This document shows, one piece after another, positions 1 to 18,397 of a DNA stretch of 64,000 bases (position 1 is its first letter; every line of letters starts with the position of its first letter). The DNA lies in the NCBI GenBank assembly GCA_963693285.1, contig OY848930.1:3596001-3660000 (forward strand), written 5' to 3'. Source of the stretch: Xestospongia muta. Its lineage: Eukaryota > Porifera > Demospongiae > Haplosclerida > Petrosiidae. The position numbers and the translations under genes are program-made. Below the pieces are notes generated by a model. It searched no databases and was not told where the DNA came from. It saw only the letters and a list, made by a program, of their open reading frames with translations.

Positions 1-640
1 AGCGACTAATTTGCCTATAAAAAAACGAGTAACATGAGAGCTTTCATCCTAATTATTTTTGAGTGCTTCACAAGTACTGAAATCGTTACATACTAAAATT
101 TAATGTATAACTTTTGATTGAAGCTCTACAGCTATTTGTTTATATATAATATATACAGGGGCTAGGACAATCTACTTGGCCCCAATTCATGTGGTACGTG
201 AATATATGTATATGTATCTATGATATGATACCATAAAATTTTAAAACGCTGCTAGACGAACATCATAGCACTGAACCAAGATACATTACTATGATGTAAT
301 ATCACGTGTTATAGCACAATCCATATCATATATACCATAAACAGCTATAATGTACTATGATATGTAACAACCTGTGACCTACCACCTAGTTTACATAATA
401 CCACTCTGTATCTTCCAATACAATCATTAATATTGATTATTAACACATGTACTATTTGCTTACCTCATCTCTTTATTAAAGCACCACCCATTTAATTGCT
501 ATGTTAACAAGCATCATTCTATTTAATGCCTTATTCAAAGGTAACCCTTTACACCAGCAACATACATAGATTTGTCAGTATTTACTATTAATATGCATAT
601 TCCAACATTGATAAACACTATTATTTTATTACTTCTATAG

Positions 641-7043
<6,403 letters not shown>

Positions 7044-7263
7044 ATGTCTTATGAGTTAATCGATGTTCAATATGAACGTATCTTGATTACATTAATTTGT
7101 ATTGTGATTTGTTTTATTAGGTTTTCTTAATTGATTATCGACACAATTTAATTATTTTAAATGATATTCAATTATACAGGAATATAGTAAGTTGTTTATT
7201 GTGACAACTAGTGAGAGTTCTGCACACAGTGACAGTAACTACTTATTACAATAATTAATATTA

Positions 7264-7364
7264 AATAAAATAATTATTAGACACTTCAGTGTATTTGACT
7301 TTGATCACCAGAGCAGCTAGTGACTATAAGACAAAAAAAGATTGTGGTGACAATACATTTTATT
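7264..7364. terminator. Convergent polyadenylation signals between AARS and the secreted gene, unit A
   Basis: A + strand AATAAA at 7264-7269 lies 221 bases after the AARS stop. A - strand AATAAA (tttatt at 7359-7364) lies about 37 bases beyond the stop of the secreted gene at 7401. The two genes therefore converge with short 3' UTRs. Equivalent pairs are at 18261/18356 (unit B) and 48822/48919 (unit D). Confidence 0.6.
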
Positions 7365-8283
7365 TATAAATTGAGGGAACATTGTGATGAGTAACACTTA
7401 CTATGAAGAATCACTATTTTTGTAATTTCTACCATCTGTAGTTAACATACAACATATTCATAATAACTTGCCCAGTTGGAGACAACAGTTGTACTTACCA
7501 CATTTCAGATCACCATCAGTAAATGTTCCTTCAATAGGATGGCCATCACTTGCTGAGCACCAAGATATACCACATACATGATTTGTTTGTAAGGGATTGA
7601 AGACATGTTTATCATTTTTAGAACAGGATGGCTCAAATGGAAAGGCCATTAAAGTAGTTATATTAGGATTCATAGTTAGTGCTATGCATTGACGAGCAAG
7701 GTTTATTATAATCTCATACCGCTTCACATAATACTCACTAAATGACAAGTTATAAAACAGTGTTGCTTTTGAAACTGCTAACTTGAACTCTGTGCAGCCT
7801 AAAGTGATGAAAGGAATATTGATAGTATAACTGACAACATAGTGTGTGTTACATAATACAGTCAGAGTTGTTTGTTGTTTGTATGAGTTGTCAAACTATG
7901 GTATGAATGATGAAACAAATATAGGAAACTAGCGGATTGTTTCACTTACTTTGACATTTTCCACTGTGTCTCACAACAGTACTTGTCTTATTAATACAGT
8001 TTTGTTTCTCTAATTCACACTGATTTAAGTAAGTCTTGCCATCACAGCCACAAACATATTGTACTTCTGAAGGACATATATCATCACAACTAAGGGAAAA
8101 GAGAGTGATATACATTGTTATAATTAGAATTTGAAATGTGGTTGTCTTGTATATTTTATTCTGCATGCAGCTTACCTGCTTCTAACACAGGTTTCATTGA
8201 CACATTCATAGCCAACAGTACAATTTGGTTCACAATAATCTGTGAAAAGAAAAGATGAGGAATCAAATTATCTTCACACTGCT

Positions 8284-8296
8284 AAATATATATATT

Positions 8297-8348
<52 letters not shown>
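8284..8348. repeat. (TA)n microsatellite, unit A
   Basis: A run of TA dinucleotides with a few interruptions in the first intron of the secreted gene. Unit D has a purer run at about 49856-49900. The tract and about 50 flanking bases are missing from unit B near 19290. Confidence 0.9.
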
Positions 8349-8349
<1 letters not shown>

Positions 8350-8352
<3 letters not shown>

Positions 8353-10400
8353 CTATGATTTTAAATAATTTCTAATTCTAAAAGTTCTAAGATTTTTGAT
8401 TGTACTGTTGTTGCTGTGAGGGACTAGATTGTTACTAATTTTTAAGACTACAGATTTAGCAGAAAGTACAATACTGCCCAAAAAAATTCTCAAGTTACAG
8501 AGCTCAGAAGCTTTGATTGTTTATGTCTAATTCAAAGCACTTGCTGTAAAAGTAATGATATTTGTTGGTTGCTATGAGTGTCAGTGGTTATTTTATCCAG
8601 GTTAATTTCATGGATTGTTCTCAAAAATGGTCAAATGGATATTACCTACATATAATTTATTATAAAGTTATTGTACTGAACCATTTTTCCATAGAAGCAC
8701 ATTATCCAATATGACAGCATTTTGGATAGTACATGCATGTTGTTGCTACATGGCTCTTTATAATAACTGAAAGTAATGTTTGTACATAACCACTACTACC
8801 TAGAATGAGCTTCCATGACACCATATACATACCAGATACAGTGATACAAACTAAGGATTGAATAGTTTTTAAGACAGTTGTTCTATTAATATAGAGCAAT
8901 TTGAGCTAAGTGAACATTGTAGAACAGTTCATAGCACTACCAGACATCAGGGTAAAGGGAATAAAAGCAAGAAATGGACTTAAAAGCTTCTTTTATTGTC
9001 CAAAATGTGAACTAGCTTAATTCTAGATCTGACAACATAGTCTAAGCCTTGCCATGACTGTAATCTAAGAATGTTTGACATCATTTTGAAGAGTAACATA
9101 TATTGACTATACTGTATTCTTGTGAGATAAAAAATCTCATTAGAGGGTTATCTGTTCAATAAACCTCTCATTGGATTACTAGATATCAGATTAATCTTGC
9201 TTGTATTAGACTTGTCCATTGGAGTCTCCCAAATACAGCGCAAACCCATATAATATCCAGCCATATTGGACACTTATCAATACAATAATAACACTATATA
9301 TAATTGTAAAGTCTGAAGGCAAGAACATATAATCATTGTTGCATAGGGAAATTATTTATCAACGTCATGCTTAAGAATGTATTTCAGAACCTGCAACAAC
9401 AAAGATTCTTTATGGGGGTGACTACGTATATTAAAATGGCTTGTCTGTCTAATGAGCAATGTGGATTTGTTACTAAGTCTTGCAAATAATTGATAGTAAA
9501 AACAATAATATCATGCCAACTTTCAATTTCAAAAAGTAGCCTACTTTAAATTTAAACTGATTACAATTGAAGTCTCATATTACATCTATATCTTTAGATG
9601 TTAATAATATCTTGTTAGCTACTATGCAGATCATAACTCAATAAATAAAAAATTCAATTCTATCTTAAATTTAATTATAAGAAGCAATTCAATTACTGAT
9701 GTCAAATAAAACATTTTCTGGCATGTACATATCCTACATGTCAAAATGCACTATATAACATGAATACAAGATGCTTTACTAAAGACTAATTGTTACTTCA
9801 AGTCAACAGAGGCTCTTTTAAATCTTACTGCTTTAGAGTTAAGTTGGAATGTTTGTACGTGGCAAATAAATTATCAACAATATTACTTATGTGATATAAT
9901 TATTTATACAGGGCAGGCATGTTCCATTAAATGGATCTCCTAATAATACCATAATTATAATTGGTATAATTCAAGGGTCCTAATTATTGCAATTAGTAAA
10001 AAATAAGATATTTCAATATATTTTGCTAATTTATAGGGAAAATGTTTGTGGAAAATGGTTTGTTAATTATTTCACTTGTGATTGATATGTGATATACAGA
10101 ACTTCCACATTTATAAGAAAGTCTGGATATCTGAAACTGGTAAGAAATAGGAATGTAGGTCTGACAAATCATCAATAGGTTTTATATACATGTAAAGAGA
10201 CACGACTAGACATGTTTATAGTCTAGTGTGGCCAGACTATATATGGAAAAGTAATTCTCTTGTGTGTCTACCCACATGTTATATTGAACAGATGTATGAA
10301 CCATGTGGTTTTAATTTTTGTGGTTTGGCTCATTACCCACGAAACCACAAAACTTTGAACCCCTCAAATTTTACCAACTATACAGTATTATTAGTATAAT
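8350..10400. other. Intron 1 of the secreted gene, no coding signal seen
   Basis: About 2 kb of AT-rich DNA conserved in units A, B and D. No convincing exon, RNA gene or transposon coding region was seen on either strand. It contains many short A/T runs. Confidence 0.5.
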
Positions 10401-10480
10401 TATACATGCACACATGGTCTACAACAAAGTTAGGATCACCTATACATGCACACATGGTCTACAACAAAGTTAGGATCACC
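10401..10480. repeat. 40-bp tandem duplication in intron 1, unit A
   Basis: A 40-base segment starting 'tatacatgcacacatggtct' occurs twice back to back (10401-10440 and 10441-10480). Unit D has the same pair at 51868-51947. Unit B has a single copy near 21311-21350. Confidence 0.93.
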
Positions 10481-10689
10481 TGTGTCATGATCAGATGTAA
10501 ATTAATCTACCAACTTACCTATAAAAGTAGTGTCATTAATGTTTACTGGATCTGCATTAATTATCAATAAAAACGTTAGTCCTGTTAACACAATCAGAAG
10601 AGTTTTCTCTCCAATGAATGGTCGGTCCTCTTGGTAAGTGCTGCAGTCCAAACATTATAAATTTGTCTTAAATCAAAAGAGCAAAAAAT

Positions 10690-10760
10690 AATGACACGAC
10701 CGACTCTACGGTACTAGCTTTCGTTGCTTAGAAACAAAAAGAGTCCTATAGTAGAGTAAT
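10690..10760 (-). promoter_or_regulatory. Conserved block upstream of the secreted gene
   Basis: The stretch containing 'gtactagctttcgttgctta' and 'gaaac' just upstream of the signal exon is kept in units A, B and D and also in the diverged segment C (26041-26110), although flanking DNA between C and the others has drifted. The core 'gttgcttagaaac' (10723-10735) is an imperfect palindrome loosely resembling an RFX X-box. A promoter-proximal role is inferred from conservation and position only. Confidence 0.4.
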
Positions 10761-11252
10761 TACTCGCAAATAATAAGATAACTACTACGTTACAACAATA
10801 AGGTAGTCTGGTGTTACCGCCCCTAAACACAATGAGACTGACCTAAGTTATTTTCAGGAATAAATACCGTCCCAGAGATGGTAGAATACACTTCTTGATC
10901 AAGTAGATCCACTAGTAAGTCTAGAAACCACTTCCGAATGCAAACTGTGACTATTAACCATTCTTTATATAAACTCATCTTTTTGATATGGCTTTAATTA
11001 AGGAGGTGTGACCAAATCCCCATGCAAGCTGCGCCACCGACTATATAATCTATGGCTGCGCGTACTATAGTGGTATGTCCAGTTCACATAACTCTTCACT
11101 ATTGTCACAAGTGTTCATCTAATGTCTATGGATTCATATTTTATTGTTGTCATCTAATGTCTATGGATTCATATTCAATTGTTGTTGCAAATTCGAGAAC
11201 GACGAATGATAATAAAATAAACGCCGACCCACGTAGCAACCAAGTAATAGTT

Positions 11253-11384
11253 AGAGCCCTACGCGAGGTTATTTATAGTTGTTTAGTAACCCGAGAATTC
11301 CAAATAATACCCGAGCCGCAGGCGAGGGCATTATTTTGAATTCGAGGGTTACTGAGCAACTAAGTAACCGACGCGTAGGGCTCT
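11253..11384. repeat. ~130-bp imperfect palindrome, unit A
   Basis: The left arm begins 'agagccctacgcg' and the right arm ends 'cgcgtagggctct'. About 60 bases on each side pair imperfectly around a short GC-rich centre ('cccgagccgcaggcgaggg'). The 19-mer 'aagtaatagttagagccct' beside the left arm recurs about 280 bp downstream near 11521. It looks like a fold-back or MITE-type element. It is preserved in units B and D. Confidence 0.75.
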
Positions 11385-11586
11385 AGGTGATTTAGTTAAG
11401 AGACGTAATAACATCGCGTTACCATAGTATTTTATATAGTAACCTCTGTACAGGTTACTAATAAATATAAAAACCTGAAGCTGGCCAATCAAATTGCAGT
11501 ATTTGCGTCTGGTATAAACTAAGTAATAGTTAGAGCCCTTACCGCAAACGACTGGGTGTGACTGATGACTTATGTATGTCACTATA

Positions 11587-11625
11587 AATAGTATAGACAA
11601 CCTGTCACCTAGTCTATACTATCTA
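11587..11625. repeat. Short hairpin, unit A
   Basis: 'atagtatagac' and 'gtctatactat' form perfect 11-bp arms around about a dozen bases. A related hairpin with 'atagatagtatagac' occurs at about 56785-56820, next to the end of unit D. This may be a terminal-repeat signature of a small mobile element. Confidence 0.5.
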
Positions 11626-11629
11626 TAAT

Positions 11630-13260
11630 ATAGCCTTGTTTTAATTCTTTGATTGGTCGGCAATGCTGTAGGACAAAAGACAATTTAGGACAATAGATTT
11701 CCACATCTATCAATAATGTGACATAAGGTGTATTGTAGCAATATAGCTCAAATGTACAACCAATTTGCAATTCTACAATTTAAAAAATACAAGAAGGTGG
11801 TATAAAAAGATCAAAAATTAAATCACTTTGAATGTATGTACTCATCTACATAGTTACACAGTTGGTGTGGTGGACAAATACCTAATTATAAGTTAATAAA
11901 ATTGCATCCTGCATTTATTATAGTATAGAGTCTTATTTGCACAACTATAGTGTCCACATTGGTGATAAAATGAGTTGATGATCAGCATGTTCCTTTGTGA
12001 ATTAAAATTAGTCACATAAAATCTGCTTTGTCTATATTATCGTCAACACTAACCAAATGAATACACCAAAATACATGCTTGGTGTATTTGTTTACGTTAA
12101 ATGTAGTCTTGGTGGACAGGTAAGTACAATATTAACATCATCCAGTATTCTAGGAAGGATGTGACTGCTAAAAAATGTAATTTTATCTGGCCAGACCTGA
12201 TTCCTCAGTCAATTGCAATTTAGTATAACACCCCCAGTATTCTAGGAAAGACGTACCTACTAAAATACATGTAGTCTTGGCTGGTCAGACTTGAATTCCT
12301 CAGCCAACTGAGCACATCATTTATATACTCCAATGTTACAGAAAAGGATCTAGCTTTATTAGATTCTGGCCATGTTGTTAAAGTCTAACAATATTTCAAT
12401 GAAACTTGGAATACACATGTAATATATAATATAGCCATCATAATATGCACACAATCAATATTGACTAATATATTAATTTGGTTCTATATATCCCTTCAAT
12501 TTTAATTCAGTAACCTATTATACTTTGTCTTCATGAACCCTCAATTTATCTCTTGTATAATGTACATTCACTAAACTAACTGTAGCATAGATACAGGTTC
12601 CTGAGGGAGGCAGACCTGAAGGTTGTTTTAGGCAGGCCAAGAGTTATTTATGTCACACATACAGCATAATATGTGTACAATGTCATATTATATTCAATAT
12701 GCAGGTTGGGTAAAAGAGAAAAAAACCTTTTATGGTTTGATACCATAGAAGTTAAAAAATGATGTCACTGCAGTATCTGATAAATTAATGTATACAGTCC
12801 TGTGATAAAGTCATCCACACTATGGTATTGTCACAACCAATTTCAAGCCACGAGGATGACCCAAGCCAGCACAGTCATACATATACAAGTCCAGCCCAAT
12901 TGAAAGTGTAATGATGCTCTTTGATATTATGAATGGTTGGTTTTAATTGGCCTTGTGCCAAGTCTAAATGTTTATTTCCTATAGAAACCTTCCACCTGTC
13001 TAATCAAATACTATGTACTAAATGAAGATACAGTACTATGAGTTTAGGTTATAAGAATGCTATATAGCACAATCCATGTTCTACTACAAACAGATGTACA
13101 TAGCTAGTGACTATAAATTACTATATGCAAGTTAAGGGAAGATTATTTACAATATTGCTAACAAAATTATTATACCTTTTCTGAAAATTAATTAAAAAGT
13201 TGGATCATTTAATAATTTGATCCAAAGAATACTTTAGTCAGATTACTTGCATACATAGTG
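11630..13260. other. Intergenic DNA between the secreted gene and the death/ankyrin gene
   Basis: Apart from the tandem pair at 12135-12312 I see no gene. The part from about 12840 to 13120 is related to 60980-61150 farther right, and both lie downstream of an ankyrin coding end. That points to an older duplication of the ankyrin gene's 3' flank. Confidence 0.5.
12135..12312. repeat. Two diverged ~90-bp tandem copies in intergenic DNA
   Basis: Both copies start near 'ccagtattctaggaa' and end near 'attcctcag'. They have drifted apart but are clearly collinear. They are present in units A, B (about 23008-23185) and D (about 53600-53775). Confidence 0.7.
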
Positions 13261-13266
13261 ATTTAG

Positions 13267-14524
13267 TTATTGTTGCTGTTTTGATTTCTTAAACGTCTCC
13301 AATATTTGAATGACATTATGATGACCATTAGCACTTGCTGTCATAAAAGGTGTCCAGCCATGTTTGTCAGTTAGGTTAGGGTCTGCACCATTGTTAAGTA
13401 GGATAGAAATGATAGAAGAATGACCATTCTGGCTAGCAATGAAAATTGCTGTCTCTCCTTTTTTGTTCTGGGTATTTACAGAAACTCTCCACTTTAATAA
13501 TATCTCAATGATGTAACTATGACCATTAGCACTTGCTGTCATAAGAGGTGTCCAGCCATATTTGTTAGCTATGTTAGGGTCAGCTCCATTTTTAAGTAGA
13601 GTAGAGATGATGGAAGAGCGGTTGTTCTGGGTAGCAATGAAAATTGCTGTCTCTCCCTTTTTATTTTGGGTATTTATAGGAACCTTCCATTCTAGTAATA
13701 TCATAATGACATCATCATGACCATTAGCACTTGCTGTCATAAAAGGTGTCCAGCCATATTCATTAGCTATATTAGGATCTGCTCCATTGTGAAGTAGATA
13801 TGAGACAACCGAGAAGTGACCAGTCTGGCTAGCGATAAAAAGTGGTGTTTCTTTTTTTTCCATGGGTAATTGGATAATCCTGTCGTTGCAATATTTGCCC
13901 ACGATCATTTGTATTGTCTGGCATGAAGTTATGAAATGCAATATGAAACAACAGATACAGAACTACTACAACTATTGTTATTAGTGCTACTATCTTTGTA
14001 CGTGTTCGAACTTTGCACTGTAGTTTTTGAACAATTTTCAAGCATTGATAAAATGCTTTTTGCGCAAAAGGTATCAGTCCTGAATCATTATTTCTGGTAG
14101 ATTTTTCATTTAAAACCGGAGCATCTTTTTGTCCAATATTATCAGCTACTACAGGATTAACTCCTACTTCTCTTTCTCTTATTACTTCTCTAGACATTGG
14201 TCCTAAATCATTATTCTTGGTACATTCTTGATCTAAAATAGAAGCATATTTTTGTCTAATATGCTCAGCTACTGCATAATTATCAACTTTTTCTACTGTA
14301 TCAGCTACAGTACGCCATGAATGTACAGTTTTGCTTTGGTCTAGCTGTAGCCATTTTTTTAAACAATGCATTTTGCACTGCCAAATTCCTCGGTATCGTT
14401 CTCTGGCATCTTCAATATCAACATAAGGTACCTTGAGATATACAGCAAGATTATCCCATTCAACTACATCTCTCAGTTCATCACAGAGTAAATCAATAGT
14501 GGGTGAATGGACATCATCTGCCAT
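13267..14524 (-). pseudogene. Death-domain/TM/ankyrin protein, unit A copy (1-bp frameshift)
   Basis: This is the same single-exon gene as 54724-55980. The start codon is at 14522-14524 (MADDVHSP). The N-terminal death-domain region and the transmembrane segment are open to about residue 224, where the frame shifts. The coding strand reads a run of eight A here (T8 at 13852-13859) against six A plus GG in unit D, giving a net +1. The C-terminal ankyrin repeats continue open in the next frame down to 13267. All repeats are otherwise intact, so the lesion is very recent or a homopolymer sequencing/assembly error. Confidence 0.85.
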
Positions 14525-14585
14525 TGTTAAACTACTAGAATAATATAAGATACCTTTGATTATATAATCAACTATAATTTAAACT

Positions 14586-14663
14586 TGTCTCGAACATCAA
14601 ACTCCACTCCCCTATTTCATAATCAGGTGACAGAGACAGGGAGTGGAGTTTGACTTCCGAGAC
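14586..14663. repeat. Inverted repeat upstream of the death/ankyrin gene, unit A
   Basis: Arms of about 25 bp ('gtctcgaacatcaaactcca' and continuing 'ctccc', against its near-perfect reverse complement ending 'ttccgagac') flank a 28-bp loop. It starts about 60 bp 5' of the ATG. Unit D keeps it at 56043-56119. It could be a transcript hairpin, an operator-like site or a small mobile element. Confidence 0.7.
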
Positions 14664-14664
14664 C

Positions 14665-15233
14665 ATACTGATAATTGAATGATCATATGAAGAGAATAAT
14701 CACTATAATATACATCATTGTTTTTTTATGAAAATTTTTCAGGGAGGGGGGCAAACCAATGTTTCGAGAAATAGAGGGGGATGTAGGTTGGAGCTAAAAT
14801 ACATAAAATAAAAATTAATGTAATTTGCTGCAAGCTCGGGGGGGGGGCAAAAACATTTGCAGGGGGACGAAATTTCCCCCTCAAACATCCTAAAAAAACC
14901 ACGACATGTATTAAATAATATGAGTGTGGGTGTGATGATCCACTTTGAATGATTGTAAAGTAAAAGTTACTACTACATCATACATAGTCACCTGGGCCTA
15001 GCCATATGCTGGTAATTAAATTAATTGGCTGGGTAGACAAAAGAGCTCTTACCAGTCTTGTCATACGATTAAAGTTACTGATTAGACATTGAGATCACTC
15101 TTATAGCCAGTACAACGAGTATGCACACACCAGCCTAGAATATGTAGACTTGAGTCATTAAATGTTTCTTTTGTAATGGATTATACAGAAATAAGGATGT
15201 AACAATTAAGTCAAAGACTTACAATAGTCTCGT
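14665..15233. other. Flank of the death/ankyrin gene, no gene seen
   Basis: Contains G-runs ('gggaggggggc', 'cggggggggg') and A-rich stretches but no supported coding signal. It is nearly the same as 56120-56690. Confidence 0.5.
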
Positions 15234-15470
15234 TGTATTAAGTGTGGTTAATGATGTTCTATTGGGTATGGTTGATGATGTTTTATTAGGTATGGCTAAT
15301 GATGTTTTATTAGGTATGTTTGATGATGCTCTATTGGGTGTTGCAATGGTGGTCCATTGGGTATGGTTGGTTATGTTCTATTGGGTGTCCTAATGGTGGT
15401 CTATTGGGTATAGGTGTGGTTGATGATGATCTATTGAGTATGCCAATGGTGGTCTATTGGGTGTGGCTTA
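15234..15470. repeat. ~24-bp minisatellite, unit B remnant
   Basis: Remaining right-hand part of the AARS intron-6 array. The first unit is fused directly to the end of unit A at about 15233. Confidence 0.85.
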
Positions 15471-15556
15471 GAAACTTGTTATTAATATGGTATTACATGA
15501 AGTATATTGATGTATAGTTGTTTCTAACAAATATTTTTATAATTAATTTTCTTTAG

Positions 15557-18040
15557 GCTCATAAACGAGCTACAGTATTGGAAGAAGAAGTGAACAGTTT
15601 ATGTACTAAAATTCAAAAAGAGTTAGGTAATGGCTTCATTACTACCAAAGAAGCAAACAAACTCATTGTCAAGCAAGGAGATGTAAGAGCCAGAACATTG
15701 CTTACTTTGTATGTACTATATATTGTATGTACTATATATTATATGTACTATATATTGTATGCACTATATATTATATGTACTATATATTGTATGTACTATT
15801 ATATGCCTGACTATTTGTATCAATATATATCATTTTTAGATATTGTCATCTGCTGTGATTTCTCAATGAAAGAAAGATGAGCTAAGAGAACAATTAAAAG
15901 GGGTTAAAAAATCAGTTGATGATGCTGATAAAGCTGCCAAAGCTTTACTTATACAAAAGGTAATTTTATTATTATTAAGGAGTGACATAATATTAATATT
16001 AATATATGTAATATATACATTGTGTAGTCAATTGATCGTGCTAAAGAGATTATACAAAACATTGATCAGTCTAAAACACCATTCATTGTGGAAGTGTTTG
16101 AAGCTGAAGGCTTGTCCAAGGTAAATTCATAAATGAATTGAAGTAATACTTGTCCACAACATATTCGTTGTTCTCTCTGTATAAATGACCCATTCTATCA
16201 TTGTTCTCTCTGTATAAATGACCCATTCTATTATGTCCTGCAACAATCCTATAGGCTTTGGATATTGCTCTCAAACAATTCAAGTCTCTGGCTCCATCAA
16301 CTGCTGCTCTTCTATTAAGTGTGGATCACGAGAACAAGAAAATACTTTGTCTGGCTCAAGTACCAAAGGTATGTCTCAGTATTTTACATATACATGAATT
16401 AAGACACAGTTGAGTAGTTAGAGAAGTGGTGATACATGCTTTTGAGTGTTGTACAAATAGCAATCACATAACTCATTATATATGTTATGAATTATGTGTT
16501 AATGTAAGTGAACAGTTGTGTGTAGTACACTTCAAAGTAACCTCAATTTCTTAAATTATTTTGTCTTGTCCTACACTTACAATTTGTTCCTGTTTATTAA
16601 ATATATTGTTCCCAATGTACTCCTCCCCTGTATATTGTGCATACAATTGCCAGACTCAAGAGACCAACTGCAAATTGTCACATCATTTAGCATACACACA
16701 TCTACACACATGTGGTTTAGGGTAAGTATAAGGTAGTAGTAGTAGGAGAGGTGAAGAGGCATACCAGCAGGTGTTGTTCCTGACATAATGGCATCAAAAA
16801 TGTATGTAGGAGAGTCTCTAACAATTATTAGAAATGAAGCCACAGAACTTATTTTTTGGAAAAACAATTTATTTGTATCATTGAGTTTTCAGTAGCTGAA
16901 CACACACCCATCCTGTGTACTCTGTTAATGTAGTTTACAATATAATATGCTGTATTGACATATTTAATATGACATCATTATTCATTTAAGCATACACATA
17001 TTCTAATATAATCCCCTTCTCTTTGGAGCCTGACTCCAATAAATCCAGACCAATATTCCTAACTCAATCAAATGACCTCAAGGTCAGCAACATGTTGACC
17101 ACTGGCAACACATGTGTGTGTACTTTGTCTTAACCTCACAAATCTTATAACAATATTTGGTCAGACACCACAAAATAATAACAACTTGTACTAATGATCC
17201 TATAATGTATATATACAGCAATATTAAGACTGTACAATACTGGGCTAATGCAGATGTATTATAGTAATATTAAATGCACAATATTGGGCTAATACTAGCG
17301 CATATAGTAATATTAAATCCACAATACTGGGCTAATACTAGTATATTATAGTAATATTAAATGCACAATACTTGGCTAATACTTCCGCATATAGTAATAT
17401 TAAATGCACAATACTTGGCTGGTACTAGTATATTATAGTAATATTAAGAATACAATACTGGGCTAATACTAGCGCATATATTAATATTAAGAATACAATA
17501 CTGGGGTAATACTAGTACAATACTGGGGTTATACTAGTACAATACTGGGCTAATACTAGCGCATATAGTAATATTAAGTGTAGAATATTGGACTAATACT
17601 AGTACAATACAGGGCTAATACTAGCGCATATAGTAATATTAAGTGTAAAATACCTGGATAATACTAGTATATTATAGTAATATTAAGTGTACAGTACTGG
17701 ACTAATACTAGCACATATAATAGTTAATATAGTAGGGTACTAGCAGTAGGTTACGTTGCTACATCAGCATTATATTTGCTAATGTAATTACACTAATCTT
17801 TCCTGCATTAGCTGTGGTTAGAAACTATATAGTATATAGTAGCTAATATTACTGTCTTCATGTTTACAGGTTCTTATAGATCAAGGTCTTAAAGCTGATG
17901 AGTGGGTTAAAGCTGTGTCAGTAACTATTGATGGTAAAGGAGGAGGAAAAGACAATAGTGCTCAAGCTATAGGCATTAATATTAACAAGTTGAAGGATGC
18001 TGTGGAAGTGGCCAGACAATATGCAACCTCCTGTCTTTGA
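15557..18040 (+). pseudogene. AARS: Alanyl-tRNA synthetase, copy B, 5'-truncated with a nonsense codon
   Basis: Only the last five exons remain: 15557-15682, 15840-15959, 16028-16120, 16255-16368 and 17870-18040. Splice sites are intact and lengths are the same as in copies A and D. In the second exon the tryptophan codon of the Q-W-K-K-D-E-L segment is TGA (15867-15869) instead of TGG. No catalytic or editing exons precede it; the upstream sequence is the end of unit A. It cannot encode a synthetase and is called a duplication-born pseudogene. Confidence 0.95.
17220..17710. repeat. ~42-bp minisatellite in AARS intron 10, unit B
   Basis: Same unit type as 6040-6720 but fewer copies and a different order of the two sub-types. 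Confidence 0.88.
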
Positions 18041-18397
18041 ATGTCTTATGAGTTAATCGATGTTCAATATGAACGTATCTTGATTACATTAAATTGTATT
18101 GTGATTTGTTTTATTAGGTTTTCTTAATTGATTATCGACACAATTGAATTATTTTAAATGATATTCAATTATACAGGAATATAGTAAGTTGTTTATTGTG
18201 ACAACTAGTGAGAGTTGTGCACACAGTGACAGTAACTACTTATTACAATAATTAATATTAAATAAAATAATTATTAGACACTTCAGTGTATTTGACTTTG
18301 ATCACCAGAGCAGCTAGTGACTATAAGACAAAAAAAGATTGTGGTGACAATACATTTTATTTATAAATTGAGGGAACATTGTGATGAGTAACACTTA

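Larger units (their letters stand above)
7401..10655 (-). pseudogene. Secreted follistatin-Kazal-Tg1-like protein, short form, unit A (frameshifted signal exon)
   Basis: Exons on the minus strand: 10519-10655 (signal peptide), 8176-8239 (follistatin N-like, C-E-P-N-C...C-V-N-E-T-C), 7950-8089 (Kazal, ICPSE...VCGCDGKTY.NQCE), 7499-7798 (thyroglobulin type-1-like) and 7401-7435 (tail ending YKNSDSS then TAG). The splice phases match the intact unit D gene. The signal exon is 137 bp instead of 133: 'ggtcggtcc' replaces 'gatcc' at about 10618-10626. This +4 shift disconnects the ATG from the hydrophobic signal segment, and no other in-frame ATG precedes it. The remaining exons are open. The Tg1 module is atypical: the usual CWCV reads SWCS, and an extra QC lies upstream. 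Either this is an early pseudogene or it uses an unseen 5' exon. Confidence 0.75.

Noticed and set aside
11052..11339. 95-residue + frame beginning MAARTIVVCP (also 21923-22210, 52514-52735)
   Set aside because: Runs through internal direct repeats and the palindromic element. It is shortened by an indel in unit D, and no domain is seen. Promoter-side DNA is a better explanation.
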